Origin: Sphingobacterium sp. JB170
GTDB lineage: Bacteria > Bacteroidota > Bacteroidia > Sphingobacteriales > Sphingobacteriaceae
Length of the DNA: 64,000 nt
Reading direction: 5' to 3'
NCBI RefSeq assembly: GCF_900163865.1
Contig: NZ_FUKU01000027.1
Coordinates: forward strand, 62,001-126,000
Below are positions 36,902 through 45,120 of this stretch, in pieces. The notes under the pieces are model-generated. The model was not told where the DNA came from. It worked only from the letters and a program-made list of their open reading frames with translations, and did not search any database. Made by a program: the position numbers and the translations under genes. The first letter of the stretch is position 1, and every line of letters starts with the position of its first letter.

Positions 36902-37699
36902 ATGAAAAAGACCACATTCAACATAACCAAAATGGACTGTGCAAGCGAGGAGCAGTTAATCCGTATGAAATTGCAAAATTTTGACACGGTGAAATCCTTG
37001 GATTTTGATATACCTAATAGAAAATTAAATGTCTATCACAGTGGCGTCCCTAAACCGATTTTATTGGCATTGGAAACATTGAACCTGAATACATCAATTA
37101 TTTCAACTGAAGAAAGTGATTCAGTTGTCGAGATAGATACGGGCAACGGCCAACGGAAGCTACTTTGGACAGTACTCATTATCAACTTCGTTTTCTTTGG
37201 ATTGGAAATGTTGTTTGGTATCTTTTCGAACTCAATGGGCTTGGTAGCGGATAGCCTGGATATGCTTGCTGATAGTATCGTTTACGCATTGGCATTGTTT
37301 GCCGTTGGGGGGACGATCGCAAGAAAGAACAACATAGCCAGATTTGCGGGGTATTTTCAAATCGTCTTAGCGATTATTGGTTTTGTTGAAGTTGTCAGAC
37401 GGTTTATCGGAGAGGAAAGCATGCCGGACTTTCAAACGATGATAATCGTTTCTGTTTTGGCATTGATTGCAAACGTACTTTGTCTCTATTTACTGCAAAA
37501 AAGCAAAAGCAAGGAATCTCACATGCAAGCCTCTATGATTTTTACTTCAAACGACGTGATTATCAACTCCGGTGTTATCGCGGCCGGCCTTTTGGTCAAT
37601 TGGCTAAATTCAAGTTATCCCGACCTAATCATCGGAGCAATCGTATTTGTAATTGTGGCACGAGGGGCTTATCGGATTTTGAAATTAGCGAAGGGATAA
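36902..37699 (+). CDS. CDF-like cation transporter with HMA-like N-terminal domain
   Basis: A 265-residue protein. The first 75 residues look like a degenerate heavy-metal-associated fold (TFNITKMDCASEEQLIRMKL), in which only one of the two usual cysteines remains. From residue 90 there are five to six membrane helices with the cation-diffusion-facilitator segment NSMGLVADSLDMLADSIVY; the conserved aspartates sit at the metal site. It should move a divalent or soft metal out of the cytosol in exchange for protons. It is translationally close to the TonB receptor gene. Confidence 0.85.
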   Translation: MKKTTFNITKMDCASEEQLIRMKLQNFDTVKSLDFDIPNRKLNVYHSGVPKPILLALETLNLNTSIISTEESDSVVEIDTGNGQRKLLWTVLIINFVFFGLEMLFGIFSNSMGLVADSLDMLADSIVYALALFAVGGTIARKNNIARFAGYFQIVLAIIGFVEVVRRFIGEESMPDFQTMIIVSVLALIANVLCLYLLQKSKSKESHMQASMIFTSNDVIINSGVIAAGLLVNWLNSSYPDLIIGAIVFVIVARGAYRILKLAKG

Positions 37700-38172
37700 G
37701 GAGTAATTGCAGGTAAGAAGTGTGTGACGGCATTTCTTATCTGCAAAACTAATTTGCAATGACTTAATCATCGCTTATAAATAGCATCAATAGCGGTGCT
37801 TGCCAAAGTACCGCTATTTACCTGTGCTACTACTCAATTTATCCAAATAGCTTCCAATATCTAGAAGTCGAAAAGACCGCGGGAAGAGGGGCGTCGTTGT
37901 ATGTCCATACTTATGTTCTTGCCCATTTTGATCTCATTTCCGGCGGTTTCTATAGTCTATAAAAGCCTGCTTGAATCTAAGCACCGGTAGTTCGGTTATT
38001 TTTCCAACAGAGGCCTTTTTATTTTGTAACCTAATAGAGAATTGTAAACTTTAATAGTTTAGGATTGTTTAAAATAAATACAAATGAAGCGGATAATCAT
38101 CGTTGTCTCTTTCGACCAATAAAAGTGTATTGTATTGATAATGAGGACTAAAAATATAAGACTTTTAATAAT
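37700..38172. other. 473 bp intergenic region with a terminator
   Basis: Contains the hairpin at 37789-37820 and otherwise AT-rich sequence leading to the next gene. No further gene or repeat recognised. Confidence 0.35.
37789..37820 (+). terminator. terminator of the receptor-transporter operon
   Basis: AATAGCGGT (37789-37797) pairs perfectly with ACCGCTATT (37810-37818), followed by TTA. About 90 bp past the transporter stop. Confidence 0.6.
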
Positions 38173-39614
38173 ATGAAAGCATCATTGACCATACAGACAG
38201 TGTTTATTATCATGTGTGTGGGAGCTAATTTAGTGGCGAGCGCACAGCACCGATACGAAAAGAGTGATACAACTCGAGCTAAACATAATCAGATAGTGCA
38301 GGATTCCATTCAGAAAATCAATCCTGACGAGATGAGGGACCGCTCATCTGATAAAAGGAATATGGAACAAACGGGACATACCGACATGCAGCACATGCAA
38401 ATGGATATGAATATTCCGATGACTCACGCCTTCTCCTTAAATCTTCCTATGACCAGAAATGGTTCAGGTACTGCATGGCTTCCTGATGCATCACCGATGT
38501 ATGGGGTAATGTTATATGCTAAAAAATGGATGTATATGCTTCACGGCAATATTGATCTACGCTATACCAAGCATGACCTTACTAATAAAGGCGCAAGAGG
38601 AGATGAGAAATTCGATGCTCCTAATTGGTTTATGGCAATGGCCCAACGGAAAGTCGGAGAAAATGGACTTTTTCACTGGAATGCTATGATTTCTCTAGAT
38701 CCCTTAACCGAGGGCGGATATGGTTACCCCTTGCTTTTTCAATCTGGGGAAAGTTGGAACGGCGTCCCGTTGATTGACCGACAGCATCCGCATGACCTCT
38801 TCTCGGAATTGTCCGTCAGCTATACCCATGCCTTTTCTCCAAAAACAGACCTTATTGTGTATGTGGGCTATCCGGGGGAGCCCGCCATCGGTCCGGTAGC
38901 TTTTATGCATCGGCCTTCTGCTCTTTCAAATCCTGATGCGCCGATCTCTCATCATTGGACAGACGCTACTCACATTACTTTTGGCGTTGCGACTTTAGGG
39001 TTCCGGTATGATAAATTTAAGCTGGAAGCCTCTTCCTTTACCGGACGGGAACCGAACGAGAACCGCTATAATTTTGATAAACCGCGTTTTGATTCCTGGA
39101 GCGGTAGGTTTTCGTTCAATCCTTCAAAAAGTTGGGCGCTACAAGTATCGAAGGCATATATAAAGAGCCCGGAACAACTGCATGCCGGTGAAAATGTTAA
39201 CCGTACTACTGCCTCGGTTGTTTATAGCAAGCCATTTGGTGCGGAAAATTGGTTAAACACAACAGCATTATGGGGACTGAATAAAGCCAAAGACCATGAT
39301 GGTGAGAATGCAGCACTGCTTGAAGCCGAACTGCGTCTGCGAAGACTTGCACTTTATACTCGTTATGAGTGGGTGCAGAAATCGGTTGAGGAGCTCGGTC
39401 TGGATAAAAGCACATATGGAAAAGAGACTTTGTTTCCGGTAAACGCCATTACTCTTGGATTCAATTACGATCTCTTCAATCTTGGCCCGATCCGACTGGC
39501 CGGAGGCGGACAGATGACGCTATATGAGGCTGATAATCGTCTTGACGCATTGTATGGAAAAATCCACTAGCGGGAGAAGTTTTTATCAGGTTGTACCCGA
39601 AACTTATGAAATAA
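38173..39614 (+). CDS. outer-membrane beta-barrel protein with a C-terminal frameshift
   Basis: The open frame ends at 39570 (465 residues). However, after YGK the +1 frame reads NPLAGEVFIRLYPKLMK before a TAA at 39612-39614, a typical barrel C-terminus. One A lost from the run at 39558-39562 would restore it, so I give the extended span. The protein has a signal peptide ending VASAQ, a Met/His-rich stretch (MEQTGHTDMQHMQMDMNIP) and a barrel-like body with many aromatic strands (HWNAMISLDPLTEGGYGYP). Similar proteins occur in Bacteroidota copper loci; the role may be outer-membrane metal passage or binding. Confidence 0.7.
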
Positions 39615-39662
39615 CAATATAATGTCAATTAACTAAATTTTTAATTATTCAAAACAACGATT

Positions 39663-40007
39663 ATGTCACATCAACAGTATCAGAATTGCATTGACGCATG
39701 CTACACATGTGCAATAGCTTGCAGCCATTGTGCTGCAGAATGTTTAAAGGAAGAAAAGGTTCAGGACTTGAGAAGATGTATCCAGTTGGATCTGGAATGT
39801 GCGTCTACTTGTAAATCCGCAGCAGATTTGATGAGTCTGGGAAGCAGTTTCGGTTCTCATATCTGCCGTGTATGCGCCGATGTCTGTAATGCGTGCGCAG
39901 ACGAATGTGAAAAGCACGCTCAAATGGGTATGGAACATTGCCGTGAATGTGCTGACGCTTGTAGAAAGTGTGCCCAGGCATGCGAAGAAATGGCAACCGC
40001 GGCTTAG
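39663..40007 (+). CDS. four-helix-bundle copper-storage-type protein (DUF326/Csp-like)
   Basis: A 114-residue protein packed with cysteines in helical spacing (NCIDACYTCAIACSHCAAEC, then CIQLDLECASTC, CADVCNACADECEKH, CADACRKCAQACEEM). Csp proteins are four-helix bundles whose lumen cysteines store many Cu(I) ions. There is no signal peptide, so this would be the cytosolic form, buffering copper before CopA exports it. It lies between the barrel protein and the copper regulator. Confidence 0.9.
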   Translation: MSHQQYQNCIDACYTCAIACSHCAAECLKEEKVQDLRRCIQLDLECASTCKSAADLMSLGSSFGSHICRVCADVCNACADECEKHAQMGMEHCRECADACRKCAQACEEMATAA

Positions 40008-40108
40008 ATTTCTTGATAAAGACGTAAAAATTCTATATGTCATTATATATGTGAGTTTATCAACTGACATATGTAGCAAAAATGATGATCTTCTTCTTAG
40101 TATCGGAA

Positions 40109-40154
40109 CAAAACATCCTCCAAGCAGCCAACTTAGGGGATGTTTTATTTAGTC
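40109..40154 (+). terminator. terminator-like hairpin after the Csp-like gene
   Basis: AAAACATCC pairs with GGATGTTTT around a long loop, followed by ATTT, between the copper-storage gene and the regulator gene. Confidence 0.5.
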
Positions 40155-40187
40155 ATATAAAAATTAATTTCTTCTACACACTACAAC

Positions 40188-40197
40188 TTTGTACAAA
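40188..40197. promoter_or_regulatory. palindrome upstream of the HMA-AraC regulator
   Basis: TTTGTACAAA is a perfect 10 bp palindrome located about 36 bp before the -7 box. It is a candidate operator, for example for autoregulation; this is inference. Confidence 0.3.
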
Positions 40198-40232
40198 AGC
40201 TGTTTATTTACTTTATCAATACATAATAATTG

Positions 40233-40240
40233 TAGTTTTG
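40233..40240 (+). promoter_or_regulatory. -7 promoter box of the HMA-AraC regulator
   Basis: Exact TAnnTTTG match (TAGTTTTG), 22 bp before the ATG at 40262. Confidence 0.55.
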
Positions 40241-40261
40241 TCTACGTATTAAAATTAACAT

Positions 40262-40828
40262 ATGACGACGTTATTTATTAAGAATATGGTTTGTAACCGC
40301 TGCATCATGGTCGTTAAGAATGAACTAGATAAGCTTGATTTAGCGGTTACAAATATAAAACTGGGTGAAATTACCCTTGCAAATCAATTAACTTCCAACG
40401 AAAATGAAGTTTTGGGCAAAGCCCTGATACCATTAGGTTTTGAGATAATCGATGACAAAAAAGGCCGTATTATTGAAAAGATAAAGAATATTATTATTGA
40501 GTTGGTTCATCATCAGAATAACGATACCAGAACCAATCTTTCGGATGTGTTAAGTAGCAAACTAAACCACGATTATAACTATTTATCCAACCTATTTTCG
40601 GAGGTAGAAGGTACTACCATTGAAAAATATTTTATAGCCCAAAAGATTGAAAAGGTAAAGGAATTACTGGTATATGATGAATTGTCTTTGAGTGAAATTG
40701 CTTTCCGCATGAATTATTCAAGCGTGGCTTATTTGAGCAACCAGTTCAAAAAGATAACCGGACTGTCTCCAAGCCATTTCAAACAGATTAGAGAAGATAA
40801 AAGAAAGCCGTTGGATGAAGTTAAGTAA
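40262..40828 (+). CDS. HMA-AraC fusion regulator, probable copper sensor
   Basis: A 188-residue protein. Residues 1-70 form a heavy-metal-associated fold with the metal-binding loop MVCNRCIMVVKNEL (CxxC at 11-14). Residues 85-180 carry an AraC-type DNA-binding domain (SEIAFRMNYSSVAYLSNQFK, then ITGLSPSHFKQIR). The usual large AraC sensing domain is replaced by the small HMA domain, so direct Cu(I)/Ag(I) sensing is the obvious hypothesis. It lies just before copA with its own promoter and terminator and probably controls the island genes. Confidence 0.88.
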   Translation: MTTLFIKNMVCNRCIMVVKNELDKLDLAVTNIKLGEITLANQLTSNENEVLGKALIPLGFEIIDDKKGRIIEKIKNIIIELVHHQNNDTRTNLSDVLSSKLNHDYNYLSNLFSEVEGTTIEKYFIAQKIEKVKELLVYDELSLSEIAFRMNYSSVAYLSNQFKKITGLSPSHFKQIREDKRKPLDEVK

Positions 40829-40832
40829 ATAT

Positions 40833-40863
40833 TAGAGCACTCTTAATGAGAATGCTCTATTTT
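40833..40863 (+). terminator. terminator of the HMA-AraC gene
   Basis: TAGAGCA..TCT pairs with AGA..TGCTCTA, followed by TTTT at 40860-40863. Confidence 0.75.
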
Positions 40864-40882
40864 GCGGATTTCATCCGCAAAA
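40860..40882 (+). repeat. second stem-loop between the regulator and copA
   Basis: TTTTGCGGAT pairs perfectly with ATCCGCAAAA around TTC, directly after the terminator. It may be a back-up terminator or a binding site. Confidence 0.5.
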
Positions 40883-40994
40883 TTAGATTTAACGGCCCCC
40901 ATTCCATAAATCTTACAAATCATTCCCAAAATTACACAATAGCCTGCATGATTATAATGCCCAATTTTGTAGTGTAAAGTAACACAACCGAAAT

Positions 40995-43214
40995 ATGGCT
41001 ATAAATAATCAGAATACGAAAAAAGATACCTATCCGGTATTGGGTATGACCTGTGCTTCTTGTGCAGGCAGTGCAGAGAGCATTGTAAAGCATGAGCCAG
41101 GAGTTGTTAATGCCTCAGTGAACTTTGCTACGGGCAATCTTACTGTTGAATATCTACCAAATATGACCGATGCCGCCAAACTGCAAAAAGCCGTTCAGGG
41201 CGTTGGATACGATTTACTTTTAGAAGACGAAAGTAAGCAGCAGGAGACGCTGGAAGCGATCCACGCTCAAAGATACCAAACGTTAAAAATTAAAACCATT
41301 TGGGCACTTGTGCTGTCACTTCCCGTGGTGTTAATTGGTATGTTCTTTATGGATATGCCTTATGGCAATGAAATAATGTGGCTGTTCTCGACCCCTGTTG
41401 TATTATGGCTGGGCAGGGACTTTTTCATCAATGCATGGAAACAGGCAAAACACCGTTCCGCCAATATGGATACATTGGTAGCCTTGAGTACAGGCATCGC
41501 TTATATATTCAGCGTATTCAATATGCTGTTTGCCAGTTTTTGGGAACAACGGGGTTTAGAAGCTCACGTGTACTTTGAGGCGGCAGCCGTAATTATCGCA
41601 TTTATCCTGTTAGGGAAGTTGTTGGAAGAAAAAGCGAAAGGAAATACCTCATCAGCCATTAAAAAACTGATGGGCTTACAGCCGAAAACGGTTATTGTAA
41701 TAGAAGTAGACGGTACTGAAAGACAAAAAGCCATTGAAGACGTGAATGCAGGTGATACAATCCTTGTAAAACCCGGAGAAAAAATAGCGGTTGATGGTAT
41801 GGTAACTTCCGGTAGCTCTTATGTTGATGAAAGTATGTTGAGCGGTGAACCTGTTCCCGTCCTGAAAAATGAAAACGAAAAAGTATTTGCAGGAACAATC
41901 AACCAAAAAGGAAGTTTCCAATTCAGAGCGGTGAAAGTAGGTAAAGAAACTATGCTTGCTCAAATCATAAAAATGGTGCAGGATGCCCAAGGTAGTAAAG
42001 CGCCTGTACAGAAACTGGTAGATAAAATTGCAAGTATCTTTGTTCCGGTAGTGATTGGTATTGCTATCTTAACGTTTACCCTATGGCTGGTTTTGGGAGG
42101 AGAGAATGGTGTAGTTCAAGGATTATTGGCAGCCGTTACCGTATTAGTTATCGCTTGCCCCTGTGCGTTGGGGTTGGCTACCCCTACGGCAATTATGGTA
42201 GGCGTTGGCAAAGGTGCGGAAAAAGGCATCCTGATTAAAGATGCTGAAAGTCTTGAATTGGCCAAGAAAGTAAATGCAATCGTATTGGATAAAACCGGAA
42301 CGATTACCGAAGGCAAACCACAAGTAACAGACATTAAATGGTTAGATAATGATGATGTTACCCAAGCCATCTTACTAAGTATCGAAAGGCAATCAGAACA
42401 CCCATTGGCAGAAGCCATTGTGAAACATCTTGACGGTGTAGCAACCGCCTCAATATCAATGTTCAACAGTATTACAGGAAAAGGTGCAAAAGCTGACTAT
42501 AACAACAAAACTTACTACGTGGGGAATAAAAAGCTTTTGGCGGAAAACGATATCTCTGTTTCTCAGACATTGCAGCAACAGGCCAACGAGTGGGGGAAAC
42601 AATCAAAAACGGTTATTTGGTTTTCAGACAGCAAACAGGCTCTTTCGGTATTAGCCATATCGGACAAAATAAAAGAAACATCGGTACAGGCAATTAAAGA
42701 AATGCAGGATATGGGGATCGACCTCTATATGCTTACCGGTGATAATGAAGCAACGGCGAAAGCTATTGCCGAACAAACAGGTATTAAACATTATAAGGCA
42801 GAAGTATTGCCACAGCACAAAGCAGACTTTGTAAAAGAGCTACAACAACAGGGAAAAACTGTTGCAATGGTTGGTGATGGCATCAATGACAGTACCGCTT
42901 TGGCAACCGCCGACGTAAGTATTGCTATGGGTAAAGGAAGTGATATTGCTATGGATGTAGCCAAAATGACTATTATTTCATCGGACTTGACCAAAATACC
43001 ACAAGCAATAAAATTGTCGAAACAAACTGTATCCACCATTAAGCAAAACCTGTTCTGGGCGTTTATCTACAACCTGATCGGTATTCCGATTGCAGCAGGT
43101 ATTCTTTACCCGATAAACGGTTTCTTGTTGAATCCCATGATTGCAGGTGCGGCTATGGCGTTAAGCAGTGTAAGTGTGGTAAGTAACAGCTTGCGTTTGA
43201 AGTGGAAAAGGTAA
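40995..43214 (+). CDS. copA: Cu(I)/Ag(I)-exporting P1B-type ATPase, CopA type
   Basis: A 739-residue P-type ATPase. The N-terminal HMA domain has MTCASCA (CxxC at 20-23). The transmembrane metal site CPC lies near residue 388 (VIACPCALGLATPT), the phosphorylation motif DKTGT near 432, the SEHPLAEAI histidine-proline motif near 468, and the hinge GDGINDSTALA near 630. CPC plus the YN and MxxSS motifs of the last helices (FWAFIYNLIGIP, AMALSSVSVVSNSLRL) define the monovalent copper class. It exports cytosolic Cu(I) to the periplasm. The gene follows the HMA-AraC regulator. Confidence 0.97.
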   Translation: MAINNQNTKKDTYPVLGMTCASCAGSAESIVKHEPGVVNASVNFATGNLTVEYLPNMTDAAKLQKAVQGVGYDLLLEDESKQQETLEAIHAQRYQTLKIKTIWALVLSLPVVLIGMFFMDMPYGNEIMWLFSTPVVLWLGRDFFINAWKQAKHRSANMDTLVALSTGIAYIFSVFNMLFASFWEQRGLEAHVYFEAAAVIIAFILLGKLLEEKAKGNTSSAIKKLMGLQPKTVIVIEVDGTERQKAIEDVNAGDTILVKPGEKIAVDGMVTSGSSYVDESMLSGEPVPVLKNENEKVFAGTINQKGSFQFRAVKVGKETMLAQIIKMVQDAQGSKAPVQKLVDKIASIFVPVVIGIAILTFTLWLVLGGENGVVQGLLAAVTVLVIACPCALGLATPTAIMVGVGKGAEKGILIKDAESLELAKKVNAIVLDKTGTITEGKPQVTDIKWLDNDDVTQAILLSIERQSEHPLAEAIVKHLDGVATASISMFNSITGKGAKADYNNKTYYVGNKKLLAENDISVSQTLQQQANEWGKQSKTVIWFSDSKQALSVLAISDKIKETSVQAIKEMQDMGIDLYMLTGDNEATAKAIAEQTGIKHYKAEVLPQHKADFVKELQQQGKTVAMVGDGINDSTALATADVSIAMGKGSDIAMDVAKMTIISSDLTKIPQAIKLSKQTVSTIKQNLFWAFIYNLIGIPIAAGILYPINGFLLNPMIAGAAMALSSVSVVSNSLRLKWKR

Positions 43215-43312
43215 ATCAGTAAATCTCACAAATCAAACAAGAAATTGCATAACAATACTAAACTATAAAGTAGTGTAATTTGCATTATCAAATAACTCAA
43301 AATTTTTAAACA

Positions 43313-43534
43313 ATGGAAAATAAACAATTTCAATTCAAGACGAACATCAATTGTGGAGGATGTATCGCATCCATAAAACCACATTTGGACAATGGAGAGG
43401 GCATTTGCCATTGGGAAGTAGATACGGCTAATAAGGACAAGTTGCTAACTGTTACCGCCGATGGTGCAACTGAGCAACAGGTTATCAGCATCGTTGAAAA
43501 TGCGGGGTTTAAGATAGAGACCATCAATTCCTAG
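43313..43534 (+). CDS. HMA-domain copper chaperone
   Basis: A 73-residue stand-alone heavy-metal-associated protein with the loop INCGGCIASI (CxxC). It is CopZ-like in size and would carry Cu(I) to the CopA or CopB ATPase, but the sequence around the motif (TNINCGGCIASIKPHLDN) is typical of Bacteroidota forms rather than classical CopZ. It lies 98 bp after copA in the same direction. Confidence 0.9.
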   Translation: MENKQFQFKTNINCGGCIASIKPHLDNGEGICHWEVDTANKDKLLTVTADGATEQQVISIVENAGFKIETINS

Positions 43535-43609
43535 TATTCAGAAGATTCGTTAGAAACTAATCTTAGATGGGCATAATAATATAATTGTTGTGCCCATTCT
43601 TACTTTGCA

Positions 43610-43645
43610 TACAAAAAATTAGTATTGTTTACAAAAAATAGTCTA
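43610..43645 (+). repeat. direct repeat within the promoter of the second Cys-rich gene
   Basis: TACAAAAAATTAGT at 43610-43623 recurs as TACAAAAAATAGTC at 43630-43643, a spacing of 20 bp, the second copy lying inside the promoter spacer. Two near-identical half-sites in direct orientation are the usual operator form for AraC-type regulators. Confidence 0.35.
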
Positions 43646-43651
43646 AATTTG
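43625..43651 (+). promoter_or_regulatory. promoter of the operon from the second Cys-rich gene
   Basis: TTG at 43625-43627 and an exact -7 box TAAATTTG at 43644-43651, in the expected Bacteroidota spacing, 33 bp before the ATG at 43684. It could drive the DUF3347 genes and the Cus efflux genes beyond. Confidence 0.6.
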
Positions 43652-43683
43652 CATTAAGATGAGGTTTGTTATAACTGAGGTAT

Positions 43684-44064
43684 ATGTCTAAAATACTAAA
43701 GATATTCTTAAGTGTATGCTTACTGGGATTTTTTCTAATCCCAGGAGAAGCTTCGGCATGCTCATCGCATACCAGCAAAATCATCAAAAAAGAAAAATCT
43801 TGTTGCGATCATTCTTCAGATCATCAAAGTAAACAAGCTTGTAAAAAAGATTGCTGCAAGGATGACGAAGGTACAGATACTGATTGTTCGGGAAATTGTG
43901 GACAGAAATCTTGTCACAGTTCTTTCCCTTCGTTTTGGATTCACGATACTAGAGAGTCTCAGAACACCTTTCTTCCTGAGAGCAAAAAACCATTCCCATT
44001 ATATAGTCAACCCTATTATTCATCAGGGTTTCATTCCATCTGGCAACCGCCTAAAATAGCTTAA
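43684..44064 (+). CDS. secreted Cys/His-rich small protein, paralogue of the 34332 gene
   Basis: A 126-residue protein with signal peptide ending EASACS, a charged Cys/His-rich centre (KSCCDHSSDHQSKQACKKDC, then CSGNCGQKSCHSSF) and the tail SIWQPPKIA. The tail and layout match the DUF6660-like protein at 34332-34643. The abundance of CC, CxxxC and HxxxH pairs suggests periplasmic metal binding. It is the first gene after a clear promoter and precedes the DUF3347 genes. Confidence 0.75.
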   Translation: MSKILKIFLSVCLLGFFLIPGEASACSSHTSKIIKKEKSCCDHSSDHQSKQACKKDCCKDDEGTDTDCSGNCGQKSCHSSFPSFWIHDTRESQNTFLPESKKPFPLYSQPYYSSGFHSIWQPPKIA

Positions 44065-44158
44065 AAGCTGGCTTGATAGCCAAAAGTATGTCTTGTCGAG
44101 AGCTGAACCAGTTTTCGACAATCCCCTATTTTACTATTTTTTACTAATAATCAACAAA

Positions 44159-44689
44159 ATGAAATCGATATTAAAAGTATTGATGGTAATTCCTGTATTA
44201 CTATCAAGTATAAATAGCTTTTCCGGAATCAAAGCTACAAATGAAGTGACTCAAATCACATCTCAACTTACAGCAGTTTCCGGCAGCTATTTCTCTATCA
44301 AAGATGCGCTGATAAGCAGCAATGCGAGTACCGCGGCTACAAAAGCGAAAAATATGGCTACCGCTATTAAAGCCGTGGATATGGGTAAGCTTTCCACAGA
44401 AGAACACAATGCATGGATGAAGGTTATGCAAGATTTGACCCGTAGTGCGGAAGCGATCTCAAAATCCAAGGACATTCAACAGCAAAGAGAAGCCTTTAAC
44501 TTGCTTTCCAAAAATATGTATGAACTGGCAAAGGAGTCAAAACAACCTGTACCGGTATATTACCAACATTGCCCGATGGCCAACAATGGAAAGGGAGCAA
44601 ACTGGTTAAGTAAGGAACCTGCTATCAAAAACCCTTATTACGGTAATAAGATGTTGACGTGTGGAAGTGTTACTGAAACTATCAAATAG
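44159..44689 (+). CDS. periplasmic DUF3347-domain protein (copy 1)
   Basis: I start at 44159 (MKSILKVLMVIPVLLSSINS), which gives a signal peptide; the frame open from 44093 adds an unlikely leader. The 176-residue product has a helical DUF3347 body (SYFSIKDALISSNASTAATK) and the conserved end YYQHCPMANNGKGANWLS then NPYYGNKMLTCGSV. The cysteine and methionine positions at the end suggest a metal site. DUF3347 domains often accompany or are fused to CusB adaptors. The second copy lies two genes on. Confidence 0.85.
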   Translation: MKSILKVLMVIPVLLSSINSFSGIKATNEVTQITSQLTAVSGSYFSIKDALISSNASTAATKAKNMATAIKAVDMGKLSTEEHNAWMKVMQDLTRSAEAISKSKDIQQQREAFNLLSKNMYELAKESKQPVPVYYQHCPMANNGKGANWLSKEPAIKNPYYGNKMLTCGSVTETIK

Positions 44690-44699
44690 CAATTACTAC

Positions 44700-45104
44700 A
44701 TGAAAATTATGCTATTCGCTCTGGTCGTTTCAACTGTGCTGACTTCTTGCAACGGAAACTCCAATGAGACCGCGAAAGTTTCGGAGCAACTCGTGACGGA
44801 AAGTAATCAAAAATCCTTCAACAAAGGCGATATCGTACCCAGTGATCTAGTGTGTATGGTCAATGATGAATATATGGGAAAGAAACAATTCGAAGTAAGT
44901 TTTGAAGGAAAGACGTATTATGGTTGTTGCCAAATGTGCAAAGAACGTATACCAAAGGACCAATCGGTTCGTATGGCAATTGACCCTCTTTCAAAAAAGC
45001 AGATAGATAAAGCGACCGCCCTGATCGCTATTACCGGCGACCGTGGGGAGGTGTCCTATTTTGAAAATAAAGCTACATATACAAATTACATAAAACAGTT
45101 TTAA
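44700..45104 (+). CDS. lipoprotein with a TRASH/YHS-like metal site
   Basis: Starting at 44700 (MKIMLFALVVSTVLTSC) the protein has a lipoprotein signal with lipobox LTSC. The mature part has a CMVNDEYMGKKQFEVSFEGK stretch followed by YYGCCQMCKERI. This C-x-(about 25)-CCxxC spacing is that of TRASH/YHS-type metal-binding domains, which bind copper or other soft metals. It sits between the two DUF3347 genes, so all three probably work together in periplasmic copper handling. The exact family is uncertain. Confidence 0.7.
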   Translation: MKIMLFALVVSTVLTSCNGNSNETAKVSEQLVTESNQKSFNKGDIVPSDLVCMVNDEYMGKKQFEVSFEGKTYYGCCQMCKERIPKDQSVRMAIDPLSKKQIDKATALIAITGDRGEVSYFENKATYTNYIKQF

Positions 45105-45120
45105 TTATTAACAAAAACTC

